From JBKBRC01 sp046292345 (GTDB lineage: Bacteria > Bacteroidota > Rhodothermia > Rhodothermales > Rubricoccaceae): 61,129 bases of DNA. The position numbers were made by a program, and so were the translations under genes. The notes beneath the pieces are model-generated. The model was not told where the DNA came from and ran no database searches. It was given only the letters and a program-made list of their open reading frames with translations. The first letter of the stretch is position 1. Each line of letters begins with the position of its first letter. Shown piece after piece: positions 29,497 through 38,173 of this stretch. The DNA is taken from the NCBI GenBank assembly GCA_046292345.1, contig JBKBRC010000015.1:1-61129 (forward strand), written 5' to 3'.

Positions 29497-29520
29497 GAGA
29501 GGCAGAGGCCGGAGGGGCGG

Positions 29521-29528
29521 CTAAGGTA
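29521..29528 (-). promoter_or_regulatory. -7-type element of the outer-membrane protein gene
   Basis: TACCTTAG on the minus strand, 25 bases before the GTG at 29496, matching the TAnnTTTG core except one base. No convincing -33 box. Confidence 0.4.
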
Positions 29529-29635
29529 GGCCGGTCGCGTCCGCGTCTGCGCGGCGCTTCCACGAGGCCCCTCACGGGGCGCGTCCGCGCATACGCTCCA
29601 CGGCACGAGGCGTGCCGGCGCGCGATCTTGCCGGC

Positions 29636-30814
29636 ATGACCCGCCCCCCCGATCCGTTTGCCGACGCCCGCGCCGCGGCACGCGCCGCCTCGGGCGAGCC
29701 CGACCCGGTGGAGACCGTCGTGACGGTCCTGGTCCCGCCCGGCCAGCAGCCGGGCACCCGCCTGGACGTCTACCTGACGGCGCGGCTGCCCAACGCCACG
29801 CGCACGCGCGTGCAGCGCGGCATCCGCGAGGGGCGCGTATCGGTCAACGGGCGCGTCGAGGTGCGGCCGTCGTGGGCGGTGCAGCCGGGCGACGTGCTCG
29901 CGTGCCGCATCCTGCGCCCGCCGCCGCTCGAGATCGCGCCCGAGCCGATCCCGCTCGCCATCGTCTACGAAGACGACGCGCTGATCGTGCTCGACAAGCC
30001 CGCCGGGATGGTCGTCCACCCGGCCTACGGGCACCGCTCGGGCACGCTCGTCAACGCGCTGCTGCACCACGTCGGCGCCGGCCCGCTCACGGCCGACGCC
30101 CTGGCCGGGAGCGGCGGCGGCCCGGATGGGGACGACGAGCTCGGCGAAGGGGGCGATCCGGAGGGGGACGACGGGCCCGGGCTCGCCCTCGCCGGCGCCG
30201 GGCCGCGCTACGCCGGCGACCCGACCATCCGCCCGGGGCTCGTGCACCGGCTCGACAAGGACACGACCGGCCTGATGGTCGTCGCCAAGACCGACGCCGC
30301 GCTGGCCGCGCTCGGGGCGCAGTTCGCCGCGCGGACCATCCGCCGCGAGTACGTAGCCCTCGTGTGGGGCGTGCCCGACCCGCCCGAGGGGCGCCTCGAG
30401 ACGTTCCTCGGGCGCGACCCGCGCGACCGCAAGCGCATCGCCGTCGTCCCCGAGGGGCGCGGCAAGCACGCCGCGACGACCTACGCCGTCGAAGAGGCCT
30501 TCCAGCACCTGGCGCTCGTGCGCTTCCGGCTCGAGACCGGGCGCACGCACCAGATCCGCGTCCACGCGCGCCACCTCGGGCACCCCGTCTTCGGCGACGC
30601 CACCTACGGCGGCGACCGCATCCGCTACGGGCCGGCCGTGGGGGCGCGGCGGCAATTTTTCGCCCACCTGCTGCGCCGTCTGCCCCGGCAGGCGCTGCAC
30701 GCGCGCACGCTCGGCTTCCGCCACCCGGTGACAGGCGAGGCGCTGGACTTCGAGGCGCCCGTCCCGCGCGACATGGCCCTCGTGACCGATCGCATCCGGC
30801 GCGTCGAAGGGTAG
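29636..30814 (+). CDS. rluD: RluA/RluD-family pseudouridine synthase
   Basis: 392 residues from ATG 29636. An S4 RNA-binding domain (about 38-100, RLDVYLTARLP ... GRVSVNGRVEV) is followed by the synthase domain, with substrate motif YEDDALIVLDKPAGMVVHP and the catalytic Asp in GLVHRLDKDTTGLMVVAK. RETGRTHQIRVH-like LETGRTHQIRVHARHLGHP closes the active site. The family makes pseudouridines in 23S rRNA. A ~35-residue Gly/Asp/Glu-rich insertion separates LLHHVGAG from the catalytic motif, an addition to the usual fold. The exact rRNA target (RluD versus a paralogue) is not proven. A weak ATCTTG element just before the ATG suggests a very short leader. Confidence 0.9.
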   Translation: MTRPPDPFADARAAARAASGEPDPVETVVTVLVPPGQQPGTRLDVYLTARLPNATRTRVQRGIREGRVSVNGRVEVRPSWAVQPGDVLACRILRPPPLEIAPEPIPLAIVYEDDALIVLDKPAGMVVHPAYGHRSGTLVNALLHHVGAGPLTADALAGSGGGPDGDDELGEGGDPEGDDGPGLALAGAGPRYAGDPTIRPGLVHRLDKDTTGLMVVAKTDAALAALGAQFAARTIRREYVALVWGVPDPPEGRLETFLGRDPRDRKRIAVVPEGRGKHAATTYAVEEAFQHLALVRFRLETGRTHQIRVHARHLGHPVFGDATYGGDRIRYGPAVGARRQFFAHLLRRLPRQALHARTLGFRHPVTGEALDFEAPVPRDMALVTDRIRRVEG

Positions 30815-30823
30815 CGGGCCGGG

Positions 30824-30830
30824 TATATTG
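30824..30830 (+). promoter_or_regulatory. -7-type promoter element of the ptsN-hisS-lgt run
   Basis: TATATTG, 29 bases before the ATG at 30853 and just after the rluD stop. It matches the element found before the tRNAs and before the M16 peptidase gene. Confidence 0.5.
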
Positions 30831-30852
30831 CCCTGCTTCCACGCCCGAGCCC

Positions 30853-31332
30853 ATGCCCGTCGCGCCCTCCCGCTCGCTCGCCTCCGTACTCGCCCCTGCG
30901 CGCGTGCGCGTCGGGCTGCACGCGGCCGACAAGGACGACCTGCTGCGCGCCATGGTCGCCCTCGTAGACGACGCGCCGGCCGTCCGCGACGCCGCGCGGC
31001 TGCTCGAGGACGTGCGCGCGCGGGAGACGCTCATGTCCACCGGCGTCGGGCACGGGCTGGCGCTGCCGCACGCCCGCACGCCCGCCGTGGTCGAGACCGT
31101 GGCCGCCTTCGCCACGCTGGCCGAGCCCGTCGCCTACGACGCGCTCGACGGCGAGCCGGTGCGCCTCGTGCTGCTGCTGGCCGGCCCCGAGGCCGACCGC
31201 CGCGACCACGTGCGCCTGCTCGGGCGCGTCTCGCGCCTGCTCGCCAGCGCCGACATGCTCGCCGCGCTCGCCGCCGCCCCCGACGCCGACGCCGTCTACG
31301 CGCTCTTCCGCGAGGCCGAGGGCAACCTCTGA
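30853..31332 (+). CDS. ptsN: PTS EIIA-type regulatory protein (PtsN-like)
   Basis: 159 residues from ATG 30853. A standard EIIA(Ntr/Fru) fold: LHAADKDDLLRAMVALVDD, the regulatory motif LMSTGVGHGLALPHART with the phosphorylatable His in LALPHAR (about residue 77), and VRLVLLLAGPEADRRDHVRLLGRVSRLL. Such proteins receive phosphate from HPr or NPr and usually regulate metabolism or transport rather than carry sugar. No EI, HPr or EIIBC gene is nearby. It is first in a same-strand run with hisS and lgt. Confidence 0.87.
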   Translation: MPVAPSRSLASVLAPARVRVGLHAADKDDLLRAMVALVDDAPAVRDAARLLEDVRARETLMSTGVGHGLALPHARTPAVVETVAAFATLAEPVAYDALDGEPVRLVLLLAGPEADRRDHVRLLGRVSRLLASADMLAALAAAPDADAVYALFREAEGNL

Positions 31333-31362
31333 CGCGCCCGACGCCGTTAACCACTCTCCCGC

Positions 31363-32721
31363 ATGGCCTTCCAGACCGTCCGCGGCACGTTCGACGTGCT
31401 TCCCGATGCCCACGAGACCGGCGGCGCGTCGATCGCCGGCAGCCCGGCCTGGCGCCACGTCGAGGCGGTCGTGCGCGAGACGATGCGGCGCTTCGGGTTC
31501 GAGGAGATCCGCACGCCGACGCTCGAGCCGCTCGAGCTCGTCGCGCGCGGCGTGGGCGGGACGACCGACATCGTGCAGAAGGAGATGTTCACCGTCTCGC
31601 GCGGCGACGAGGCGTACGTGCTGCGCCCCGAGGTGACGGCGCCGGTGATGCGCGCCTACCTCCAGCACCGGCTCGACGCGCGCGGCGGCGCGCGGCGGCT
31701 CTACTACCTCGGGCCGTGCTTCCGCGCCGAGCGCCCGCAGAAGGGCCGCTTCCGCCAGTTCCACCAGTTCGGCGTCGAACTGCTCGGCGCCGACGACCCC
31801 CGTGCCGACGCGGAGACGATCGCCGTGCTGCGCGCCGTCTACGACGCGTTCGGGCTCACCGGCACGCGCCTGCGCCTCAACACGCTCGGCGACGCGGCCG
31901 ACCGCCCGCGCTACCGCGAGGCGCTGCGGGCCTACTTCGCACCCTACGCGGCCGACCTCTCCGAGACCAGCCGCGCGCGCCTCGAGTCCAACCCGCTCCG
32001 CCTGCTCGACACCAAGGACGAGCGCGAGCGCCGCCTGCTCGAGGACGCGCCCCGCCTCTCAGACTACGTGGGCGAGGCCGCGCGGGCGCACTACGAGGCC
32101 GTGCGCGGCTACCTCGACGACCTCGGCGTGCCCTACGCCGAGGACCCGCTGCTCGTGCGCGGGCTCGACTACTACACGCGCACCGTGTTCGAGCTCGAGT
32201 CCGACCGGCTCGGCGCGCAGGCGGCACTCGGCGCTGGCGGCCGTTACGACGGGCTCGCCGAGGCGCTCGGCAGCCGGCAGCCGGTCCCGGCCGTCGGCTT
32301 CGCGGCCGGCATCGAGCGCCTGCTGATCGCACTCGACGCGCAGGGCTACGCCTTCCCCGACGCGCCGCGTCCGGACGCGTTCCTGGCGACGCTCGGCGAG
32401 GCGGCCGATCGCGCCGGCTTCGCGCTCGCGCAGCGCCTCCGCGCCGCCGGCCTCGCCGTGGACTTCGCGCTCGCCGCGCCGGGGGCCGGCCGCTCGCTCA
32501 AGCGCTTGCTCAAGGCGCAGATAAAGGCCGCCTACGACGTCGGTGCCCGGTACGCCGTTCTCCTCGGCGACAACGAACTGGCCGCCGGGCAGGTGCTCGT
32601 GCGCGACCTCGCCACGCGCGAGCAGGCCACCGTACCGCTCGGCGCGCTCGAGGCGTTCCTGCTCGGCGCGCGCCCTGCGCCGGAGGCCGCCGCGAACACG
32701 GCCGCGCACCAACCACTCTAG
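31363..32721 (+). CDS. hisS: Histidyl-tRNA synthetase
   Basis: 452 residues from ATG 31363. Class II motifs: RGTFDVLPDAHE at the start, motif 2 FRAERPQKGRFRQFHQFGVE, the His-specific LVRGLDYYTRTVFELE, and motif 3 GGRYDGLAEALGSRQ...AVGFAAGIERL. The C-terminal anticodon-binding domain holds LAAGQVLVRDLATREQATVPL. Length is slightly above the usual ~425. It lies 30 bases after ptsN and 21 bases before lgt, probably one transcript. Confidence 0.97.
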   Translation: MAFQTVRGTFDVLPDAHETGGASIAGSPAWRHVEAVVRETMRRFGFEEIRTPTLEPLELVARGVGGTTDIVQKEMFTVSRGDEAYVLRPEVTAPVMRAYLQHRLDARGGARRLYYLGPCFRAERPQKGRFRQFHQFGVELLGADDPRADAETIAVLRAVYDAFGLTGTRLRLNTLGDAADRPRYREALRAYFAPYAADLSETSRARLESNPLRLLDTKDERERRLLEDAPRLSDYVGEAARAHYEAVRGYLDDLGVPYAEDPLLVRGLDYYTRTVFELESDRLGAQAALGAGGRYDGLAEALGSRQPVPAVGFAAGIERLLIALDAQGYAFPDAPRPDAFLATLGEAADRAGFALAQRLRAAGLAVDFALAAPGAGRSLKRLLKAQIKAAYDVGARYAVLLGDNELAAGQVLVRDLATREQATVPLGALEAFLLGARPAPEAAANTAAHQPL

Positions 32722-32742
32722 CCGCCCGCCCGGCGCGCGCCC

Positions 32743-33747
32743 ATGTACCCTCGCATCAGCGACCTCTTCGCGGACCTGTTCGGCCTCGAGCTGCCGATCA
32801 CGCTCTACTCGTTCGGCCTTATGGTCGCCACGGCCATCGTGACGGCGACATGGCTGACGCGCCTCGAGCTGGACCGGATGTACGCCGCCGGCCTCGTAGG
32901 CCCGGTGCGCGTCGCCGAGCGCGACAAGAAGGGGCGCGTGCGACAGGTCCAGGCCAGTCCGTCCGTACTCGTGTGGACCATGATGGCCCTCGCGGCCGTC
33001 TTCGGCGTGGCCGGCTCGAAGCTCTTCCACATCATCGACTACTGGGAGCGCTTCGTGCAAGACCCTGTGGGGCTGCTCTTTTCGGGCTCCGGGCTGACGT
33101 TCTACGGCGGCCTCATCACGGCCGCGCTCGCCATCGCGTACTACGCGCACCGCAAGGGCATCCACGTGCCCCGCCTGGCCGACGCGACCGCGCCGGGCCT
33201 CATCCTCGCCTACGGCATCGGGCGCATCGGGTGCTACCTGGCCGGCGACGGCGACTGGGGCATCTGCTCGCGCCTGGCCGACAAGCCGGCCTGGGTGCCG
33301 GCCTGGCTCTGGTCCGAGACGTTCCCGCGCAACGTGATCGGGCCGGGAATGACGCCCGTGGATGTGATCCAGGACGCGCAGGCGAAAGCGATCGCGCTCG
33401 GCTTCCCCCCGGACGTGTGCGTCGGCGCCGACGGGGTCTACCCGACGATGCTCTACGAGTTCGCCATCTGCGCCGTCCTGGCGGGGGTGCTGTGGGCGCT
33501 GCGCAAGCATCCGTTCCGCGCCGGCTGGCTCTTCTCGCTCTACCTCGTGTTCACGGGAGTTGAGCGCTTCCTGATCGAGACGATCCGCCTCAACCCGGAT
33601 CTCGTCTTCGGGCTGTCGCAGGCGCAGGTGATCTCGGTCGTGCTCGTCGTGCTTGGCGCGGCGGGGCTGGCCTACACTTCGCGCCGCGCGGCCGCTCCTC
33701 CGCACGCGCCGGCTGGCGCGCCGGCCGCGCCCACGCCGGCGGCATGA
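32743..33747 (+). CDS. lgt: Prolipoprotein diacylglyceryl transferase
   Basis: 334 residues from ATG 32743. A polytopic membrane enzyme with the Lgt signature in a Bacteroidota form (YGIGRIGCYLAGDGDWGI, about 159-176), the FYGGLITAALAIAYYAHRKGI segment before it, and VYPTMLYEFAI...LFSLYLVFTGVERFLIETIR near the end. It adds diacylglycerol to the lipobox Cys, the first step of lipoprotein maturation, and so serves the many lipoproteins encoded in this window. Its stop overlaps the next gene's start (ATGA), indicating translational coupling to the decarboxylase. Confidence 0.96.
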   Translation: MYPRISDLFADLFGLELPITLYSFGLMVATAIVTATWLTRLELDRMYAAGLVGPVRVAERDKKGRVRQVQASPSVLVWTMMALAAVFGVAGSKLFHIIDYWERFVQDPVGLLFSGSGLTFYGGLITAALAIAYYAHRKGIHVPRLADATAPGLILAYGIGRIGCYLAGDGDWGICSRLADKPAWVPAWLWSETFPRNVIGPGMTPVDVIQDAQAKAIALGFPPDVCVGADGVYPTMLYEFAICAVLAGVLWALRKHPFRAGWLFSLYLVFTGVERFLIETIRLNPDLVFGLSQAQVISVVLVVLGAAGLAYTSRRAAAPPHAPAGAPAAPTPAA

Positions 33748-35165
33748 ACGGACGCGTCTACCCGGACCCGACGGCGCTCGTCGCGCGCGCGCTCGCAAGC
33801 ATCGACGCGTGGGAGGCCCGGCATCCGCCCTTTGCGCGGCACACGAGCCTGGCCGTGGACGAGGCCGCGCTCGCGGCGGCGCTCGACGAGTACCTCGTGC
33901 GTCTGACCGCCGCGCCCTCGGGCGAGGCGCCGGGCACGTATCCGTTCTTTCATCCGCGCTACGCGGGGCAGATGCTCAAGCCCCCGCATCCGGTCGCGCT
34001 TGCGGCCTACGCCGCCGCGCAGCGCCTCAACCCCAACAACCACGCGCTCGACGGCGGCCCGCCGACGGGGCAGATGGAGAAAGAGGTCGTGCGCGATCTG
34101 GGCGCAATGCTGGGCCTGCCAGAGGATGCCCTCGGGCACCTTACGGGGGGCGGGACGGTGGCCAACCTCGAGGCGCTCTTCGTCGCGCGCGAGCTGGCGC
34201 CCGGCCGGGCCATCGCTGTCTCCGAGGACGCCCACTACACGCACGCACGGATGGCCCACGTGCTCGGCGTCGAGGTCGTCACGGTCCCGGCGGACGACGC
34301 GGGGCGCATCCGTCTCGACGCGCTCGAGGACGTGCTGCGCGGCGGACGCGTCGGCACGGTCGTGCTGACGGCAGGTACGACGGGGCTCGGCGCCGTCGAT
34401 CCGCTCGCCGAGGCCCTCCCGCTGGCGCGGCGCTACGGCGCGCGCGTCCACGTAGACGCGGCCTACGGCGGCTTCTTCACGCTGCTGGCGCAGCCCGGCG
34501 CGCCTGCCCTCGAGGGCTTCCCGGCCACGCACTTCCGCGCCATCGCCGACGCCGACTCGGTCGTCATCGATCCGCACAAGCACGGGCTGCAGCCCTACGG
34601 CTGCGGTGCCATCCTCTTCCGCGATCCGTCCGTAGGACGCTTCTACGCGCACGATTCGCCCTACACGTACTTCTCGTCTGACGCGCTGCACCTCGGCGAG
34701 ATCAGCCTCGAGTGCAGCCGGCCCGGGGCGGCCGCCGGAGCGCTCTGGCTCACGCTGCGCGTGCTGCCCCTTACGCCGGCGGCCGGCGGCCTGGCCGACG
34801 TGCTCGCAGCCGGCCTGCGCGCAGCGCGTGCGTGGGCGGCGCTGATCCAGGCCGAGGATTCGCTTGCGCTCTGCGCTGCGCCTGAGACCGACATCGTGGC
34901 GTTCGCGCCACGGGCCGCGACAGCTTCGGGCGTGGACCAGGCCGCACAGGCAGTCTTCGATGCGGCCCTTGCGTCTGACGACCCGCTCTATCTCAGCCTG
35001 TACCGCCTCGCGTCCGAGCGCCTCGCGCGGCGCGTTTCCGGCCTCGCGGCCGACGTGCCGCAGGCGCGCGTGCTTCGCAGCGTGCTCATGAAGCCCGAGC
35101 ACGAGGGCGCCGTCCCTGATCTCCACGCGCGCACCTGCGCGCTCGCCGCGCATGTCTCGTCCTGA
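33744..35165 (+). CDS. PLP-dependent decarboxylase (group II)
   Basis: 473 residues from ATG 33744. Fold-type I PLP enzyme of the glutamate/aromatic amino-acid decarboxylase superfamily. Evidence: active-site Lys279 in DPHKHGLQPYGCGAI, the PLP-contact segment HVDAAYGGFF, TGGGTVANLEALFVAREL, and NHALDGGPPTGQMEKEVV. The substrate cannot be told: Glu, Asp, an aromatic acid or a diamine precursor are all possible. It overlaps lgt by four bases and is itself overlapped by 14 bases by the rlmB-like gene, so the three are likely co-translated, though no functional link is obvious. Confidence 0.85.
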   Translation: MNGRVYPDPTALVARALASIDAWEARHPPFARHTSLAVDEAALAAALDEYLVRLTAAPSGEAPGTYPFFHPRYAGQMLKPPHPVALAAYAAAQRLNPNNHALDGGPPTGQMEKEVVRDLGAMLGLPEDALGHLTGGGTVANLEALFVARELAPGRAIAVSEDAHYTHARMAHVLGVEVVTVPADDAGRIRLDALEDVLRGGRVGTVVLTAGTTGLGAVDPLAEALPLARRYGARVHVDAAYGGFFTLLAQPGAPALEGFPATHFRAIADADSVVIDPHKHGLQPYGCGAILFRDPSVGRFYAHDSPYTYFSSDALHLGEISLECSRPGAAAGALWLTLRVLPLTPAAGGLADVLAAGLRAARAWAALIQAEDSLALCAAPETDIVAFAPRAATASGVDQAAQAVFDAALASDDPLYLSLYRLASERLARRVSGLAADVPQARVLRSVLMKPEHEGAVPDLHARTCALAAHVSS

Positions 35166-35940
35166 CCCCCCGGCCGTACTCGTGGGTCGCAACCCGGTGC
35201 GTGAAGCGCTCGAGCGTGCCGACGCGCGCATCGAGAAGGTGCTGCTCCGCACCGGCGTGCACGGCAGCGCCATCGACGCCATCCGGCGCGCGGCCCGTGC
35301 AGCCGGCGTGCCCGTGCAGGTCGTGCCCGAGCAGCGGCTGCGGCAACTCGCGCCGGAGGCCAACCACCAGGGCGTCGTGGCCGTCGTCGCGCCGGTGGCC
35401 TACCTCGGGCTCGACGCGATGCTCTCGGCCGTTGCGCCCTCGCTCGACGCCGTGCGCGCGGCGCGTCCGCTGCTCGTCGCCCTCGACGAGATCGCCGATC
35501 CGCACAACTTCGGCGCGATCCTGCGCAGCGCTGTCGCGGCGGGCGCGGCGGGCGCCGTCGTCCCCGACCGCAACATGGCGCCGCTCTCGGCAACGGCCGT
35601 AAAGGCAAGCGCGGGCACGGCCATGCGACTTCCCATCGCGCGCGTGGGCAACCTCGCCGAGGCGCTGCACCAGTGCAAGGAGCGCGGCTACTGGGTCGTC
35701 GGCCTGGCCGGCGACGCGCCCGAGACCGACGGGCCCGCGCAGACGACGGTGTGGGCGTACGACTGGAATCGGCCGGTCGTGCTCGTCGTCGGCTCCGAGG
35801 GCCGCGGCCTTCGGCCGCGCGTGCGGGGCGTCTGCGACGCGCTGGCCGCGATTCCCATGCGCGGCCCGGCCGAGAGTCTCAACGCCTCCGTGGCGGCGGG
35901 CATCGCGCTGTTCGCGGCCGTGCGCGAGCGCGCGGACTGA
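35152..35940 (+). CDS. rlmB: SpoU-family RNA 2'-O-ribose methyltransferase (RlmB-like)
   Basis: 262 residues from ATG 35152, inside the end of the preceding gene. An N-terminal substrate-binding domain (LVGRNPVREALERADARIEKVLL) is followed by the knotted SPOUT domain with its three motifs: DEIADPHNFGAILRSA, VLVVGSEGRGLRPRVRG and IPMRGPAESLNASVAAGI. The closest family is RlmB/TrmH group 3, which methylates G2251 of 23S rRNA or a similar site. Two rRNA-modifying genes (this and rluD) flank the hisS region, but are not in one operon with certainty. Confidence 0.9.
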   Translation: MSRPDPPAVLVGRNPVREALERADARIEKVLLRTGVHGSAIDAIRRAARAAGVPVQVVPEQRLRQLAPEANHQGVVAVVAPVAYLGLDAMLSAVAPSLDAVRAARPLLVALDEIADPHNFGAILRSAVAAGAAGAVVPDRNMAPLSATAVKASAGTAMRLPIARVGNLAEALHQCKERGYWVVGLAGDAPETDGPAQTTVWAYDWNRPVVLVVGSEGRGLRPRVRGVCDALAAIPMRGPAESLNASVAAGIALFAAVRERAD

Positions 35941-35984
35941 TACAGGCGGCGAGGCCCTGGCGGAGGCCGCCGCCTCGCGGTGGC

Positions 35985-36233
35985 TCAGTGGCGGCGACGC
36001 AGGCCGTAGACGATCTTGCGGATCGTGTCGAACTGGAGGTACGGGTGGCGCTCGCGCAGCTCCTCGATGGCGTCGTTGGCGGGCACCCCCTCCTCACGCA
36101 ACTCCCGGAACTGCTGGCGCAACTGGAAGTCGCGGATGCCCTTCTCGTTGAGCAGGCCGTTCTCGGAGAGGAACACGTAGAGGTCCTCCGGAATGAGGCC
36201 GCTGAGCGGGTTGGGGTTGAGCTGAAGCTGCAT
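35985..36233 (-). CDS. Small hypothetical helical protein, possibly DNA-binding
   Basis: 82 residues from ATG 36233; an upstream in-frame extension would add a poor, Cys/His-rich leader. The sequence is mostly helical: IPEDLYVFLSENGLLNEKG, IRDFQLRQQFRELREEGVP and the C-terminal YLQFDTIRKIVYGLRRRH. The alternating short helices and the basic C-terminal helix could form a helix-turn-helix-like domain. No family recognised. It is convergent with the methyltransferase gene; an imperfect GC-rich hairpin lies between them (about 35944-35980). The 134-base spacer upstream, to 36367, holds nothing else I can support. Confidence 0.65.
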   Translation of the reverse strand: MQLQLNPNPLSGLIPEDLYVFLSENGLLNEKGIRDFQLRQQFRELREEGVPANDAIEELRERHPYLQFDTIRKIVYGLRRRH

Positions 36234-36367
36234 GGGATCGTGCGGCAGGTGAGCACAGTGAGGGTACGTCTGCGTGCCCTGGCAGGCCCTGCTGGTGTTC
36301 ACGAATGGTTCATGCGGGAGCCCGAACGGACGGGCGCCCCGTCGAGCGGCTCAGGGGGCGGGGCAGC

Positions 36368-36898
36368 TCAGCGGTGCTGCCGGCCGGCGGCGGGCGCGCC
36401 GTCCGGGCGGAGGGGTGGTCCTGGGGGCGGCATGGGTGGGAGAGGGGGCGGGTCGTCCGGGTAGGTCTGCCCCGGCACGATGGCCTCGGCCGCCTCGAGC
36501 AGCGCTTCCGGCGCCTCGCGTACCGTTCCGGCCCAGTCCGTCGGCCGGAGCGTCGGTCGGCCATGCTCGGCCACGACGGCGCCACGCACGAGCAGCCGGT
36601 CGCCTATGCGCAGGCGCAGCGCCTCGCTCTGGTGCGGCCGGCGGAAGCGCACGCGGACGTACCCGGCGGCGTCGGCCAGCACGACGGCGCCGTCGGGCTC
36701 GAGGTCTGCGACGTACCCGGCCAGGGCGGCCGAGGCGCGCACGGCCCGCAGGTCGAGCGTGTCGAGCGCGGCCGTCGTCGTGGCGCCGAGCTCGAGCGGC
36801 GCGGGCGCGCGCAGCGGCGCCGGGCCGAAGCGGCGCGCCAGCACGACGAGCACGAGCACGGCCGCGAGGGCGAGCGCGGCCTTCGCCCAGCGTTTCAT
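36368..36898 (-). CDS. Single-pass membrane protein with OB-like domain
   Basis: 176 residues from ATG 36898, which overlaps the upstream gene's stop by four bases (ATGA). One N-terminal membrane segment (about 5-21), then a beta-rich stretch (about 58-125: LAGYVADLEPDGAVVLADAA, YVRVRFRRP, RIGDRLLVRGAVVAEHGRP) resembling an OB-fold, and a Pro-rich tail (DDPPPLPPMPPPGPP). The OB call is from strand spacing only. Translational coupling to the UPF0104 membrane protein suggests a shared envelope function. Confidence 0.65.
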   Translation of the reverse strand: MKRWAKAALALAAVLVLVVLARRFGPAPLRAPAPLELGATTTAALDTLDLRAVRASAALAGYVADLEPDGAVVLADAAGYVRVRFRRPHQSEALRLRIGDRLLVRGAVVAEHGRPTLRPTDWAGTVREAPEALLEAAEAIVPGQTYPDDPPPLPPMPPPGPPLRPDGAPAAGRQHR

Positions 36899-38022
36899 GC
36901 CGACGGTGCCGGGAGGGAGGGCGGCGCAGCCTCAGGTGCGGCGGCCTCGGGTGCGGCGGCCTCGCGTCGCAGCGCGCCGAGCGACGTGCCCAGCCAGAGC
37001 ATCGCGAGCGCACCGCCGGCGGCATAGAACACGAGCTGCGCCGCGTGTGCCAGCAGCGCATACGTCGCCGCGGGCGACTCGGGCACGCCGAAGAGTAGCC
37101 CGAACGCCTGCACGGTCGCATAGTGGTACGATCCGGCACCGCCGGGCGAGGGGAGCGCCATCCCGATCGCGCCGACGTTCATGAGCGCCCACGCGTCGGT
37201 CAGGCCCAGCCCGAAGCGCTCGGTGAGACCGAGCAGGCGCAGCGGGAGCCACGCCATGAGCGCGTAGCAGCCCCAGATGGTCGCCGTCGAGGCGAAAAGG
37301 GCGCCGCGGCGGCGTATGCGCACGAGCGCGGCCAGCCCGTCGCGGAACGTCGCTGCGAGCGAGGCGAAGCGGCCGGCCAGGCGCGGCGTCTCGGCCGGGG
37401 CGGCTGCCCGCCGGGCCCGCCGGCGCCACCACGCCCACGCCGCAGCAGCGACCGCGAGGCCCCCCCCTCCGAGAGCGGCCGCCAGCGGCAGGTGCTGGCC
37501 GAGTGCCGCGACCTGCGGCGCGAAGGCCACCGCGAGCGCGGCCAGCCGCTCCGAGTAGAGCAGCGCTACGCTCACGAGCGCCACGCCGAGCGTGAGCACG
37601 TCCAGCACGCGCTCGGCGACGACCGTCCCCAGCACGCCCGCCAGGGGCAGCCGGCAGCGTGCCGCGACCGTCGAGGCGCGGGCGATCTCGCCCAAGCGCG
37701 GCGCGGCCAGGTTGACGAGGTAGCCCACGAGCACCGAGGCGTTCACGACGCCGAAACGGACAGCCTGGCGCTCGCCGCCGCGGCTGGCCGGTCGCGGCGC
37801 GGCGAGCGCGTCGAGCATCAGCTGCCACCGCCACGCGCGCGCGGCGACCGAGAGCAGCGAGACAGCGCCGAGCGGCGCGAGCCAGCCCCACTCGGCCGCA
37901 CCGAGAGCTTCCCGGACGGCCTGCGCGTCCACGCCGCGCAGCGAGAGGTACAGCAGGCCGCCGGCCAGCACGAGGCTGCCGCCGAGGGCGAGGATCGTTT
38001 TCAGGCGGCGAGCCACGGGCAC
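36895..38022 (-). CDS. UPF0104/LPG-synthase transmembrane-domain protein
   Basis: About 375 residues from GTG 38022. I reject an earlier in-frame TTG at 38064 because it falls inside a promoter-like TACTTTG element. Eight or so membrane helices are visible, with family motifs: ARAWRWQLML, NLAAPRLGEIARA, VVAERVLDVL and GAIGMALPSPGGAGSYHYA. This matches the lysylphosphatidylglycerol-synthase transmembrane (UPF0104) family, believed to be lipid flippase-like or undecaprenyl/dolichol-linked; the function of stand-alone members is unclear. The C-terminus ends with a repeated PEAAA motif encoded by 15-bp repeats. Translationally coupled to the OB-like gene. Confidence 0.83.
   Translation of the reverse strand: MPVARRLKTILALGGSLVLAGGLLYLSLRGVDAQAVREALGAAEWGWLAPLGAVSLLSVAARAWRWQLMLDALAAPRPASRGGERQAVRFGVVNASVLVGYLVNLAAPRLGEIARASTVAARCRLPLAGVLGTVVAERVLDVLTLGVALVSVALLYSERLAALAVAFAPQVAALGQHLPLAAALGGGGLAVAAAAWAWWRRRARRAAAPAETPRLAGRFASLAATFRDGLAALVRIRRRGALFASTATIWGCYALMAWLPLRLLGLTERFGLGLTDAWALMNVGAIGMALPSPGGAGSYHYATVQAFGLLFGVPESPAATYALLAHAAQLVFYAAGGALAMLWLGTSLGALRREAAAPEAAAPEAAPPSLPAPSA
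36926..36970. repeat. 15-bp imperfect triplicate in the UPF0104 C-terminus
   Basis: Three adjacent 15-bp units of GCGGCCTCGGGTGCG type (two close, one diverged) encode EAAAP-like repeats just before the stop. Unit length preserves frame. Confidence 0.75.
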
Positions 38023-38062
38023 GAACGACGCGGAGCCACCGGGCCTGTCCCGGCGGCTCCGC

Positions 38063-38069
38063 AAAGTAA
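38063..38069 (-). promoter_or_regulatory. -7-type promoter element of the UPF0104 gene
   Basis: TACTTTG on the minus strand, about 40 bases before GTG 38022, inside the spacer downstream of lolA. It supports the shorter start for the UPF0104 gene and indicates an independent transcript. Confidence 0.45.
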
Positions 38070-38125
38070 CGGGCGAGTGGGGAGGCGAGGCGCGCAGAGT
38101 TGATGCAGGCTGCCGTTACCGGTAC

Positions 38126-38170
38126 TGCGGACGGCCGTGCTGCGGACGGCCGTGCTGCGCACGGCCGTGC
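38126..38170. repeat. 15-bp tandem array just past the lolA stop
   Basis: Three copies of TGCGGACGGCCGTGC (the last with one change) lie within five bases of the lolA stop. Each unit contains the palindrome-like core ACGGCCGT, so the array can also form hairpins; a terminator role is possible but no T run follows. Confidence 0.9.
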
Positions 38171-38173
38171 CGG

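Noticed and set aside
38064..38064. TTG start for the UPF0104 gene
   Set aside because: It falls inside a TACTTTG promoter-like element, and GTG 38022 gives an N-terminus leading directly into the conserved region.
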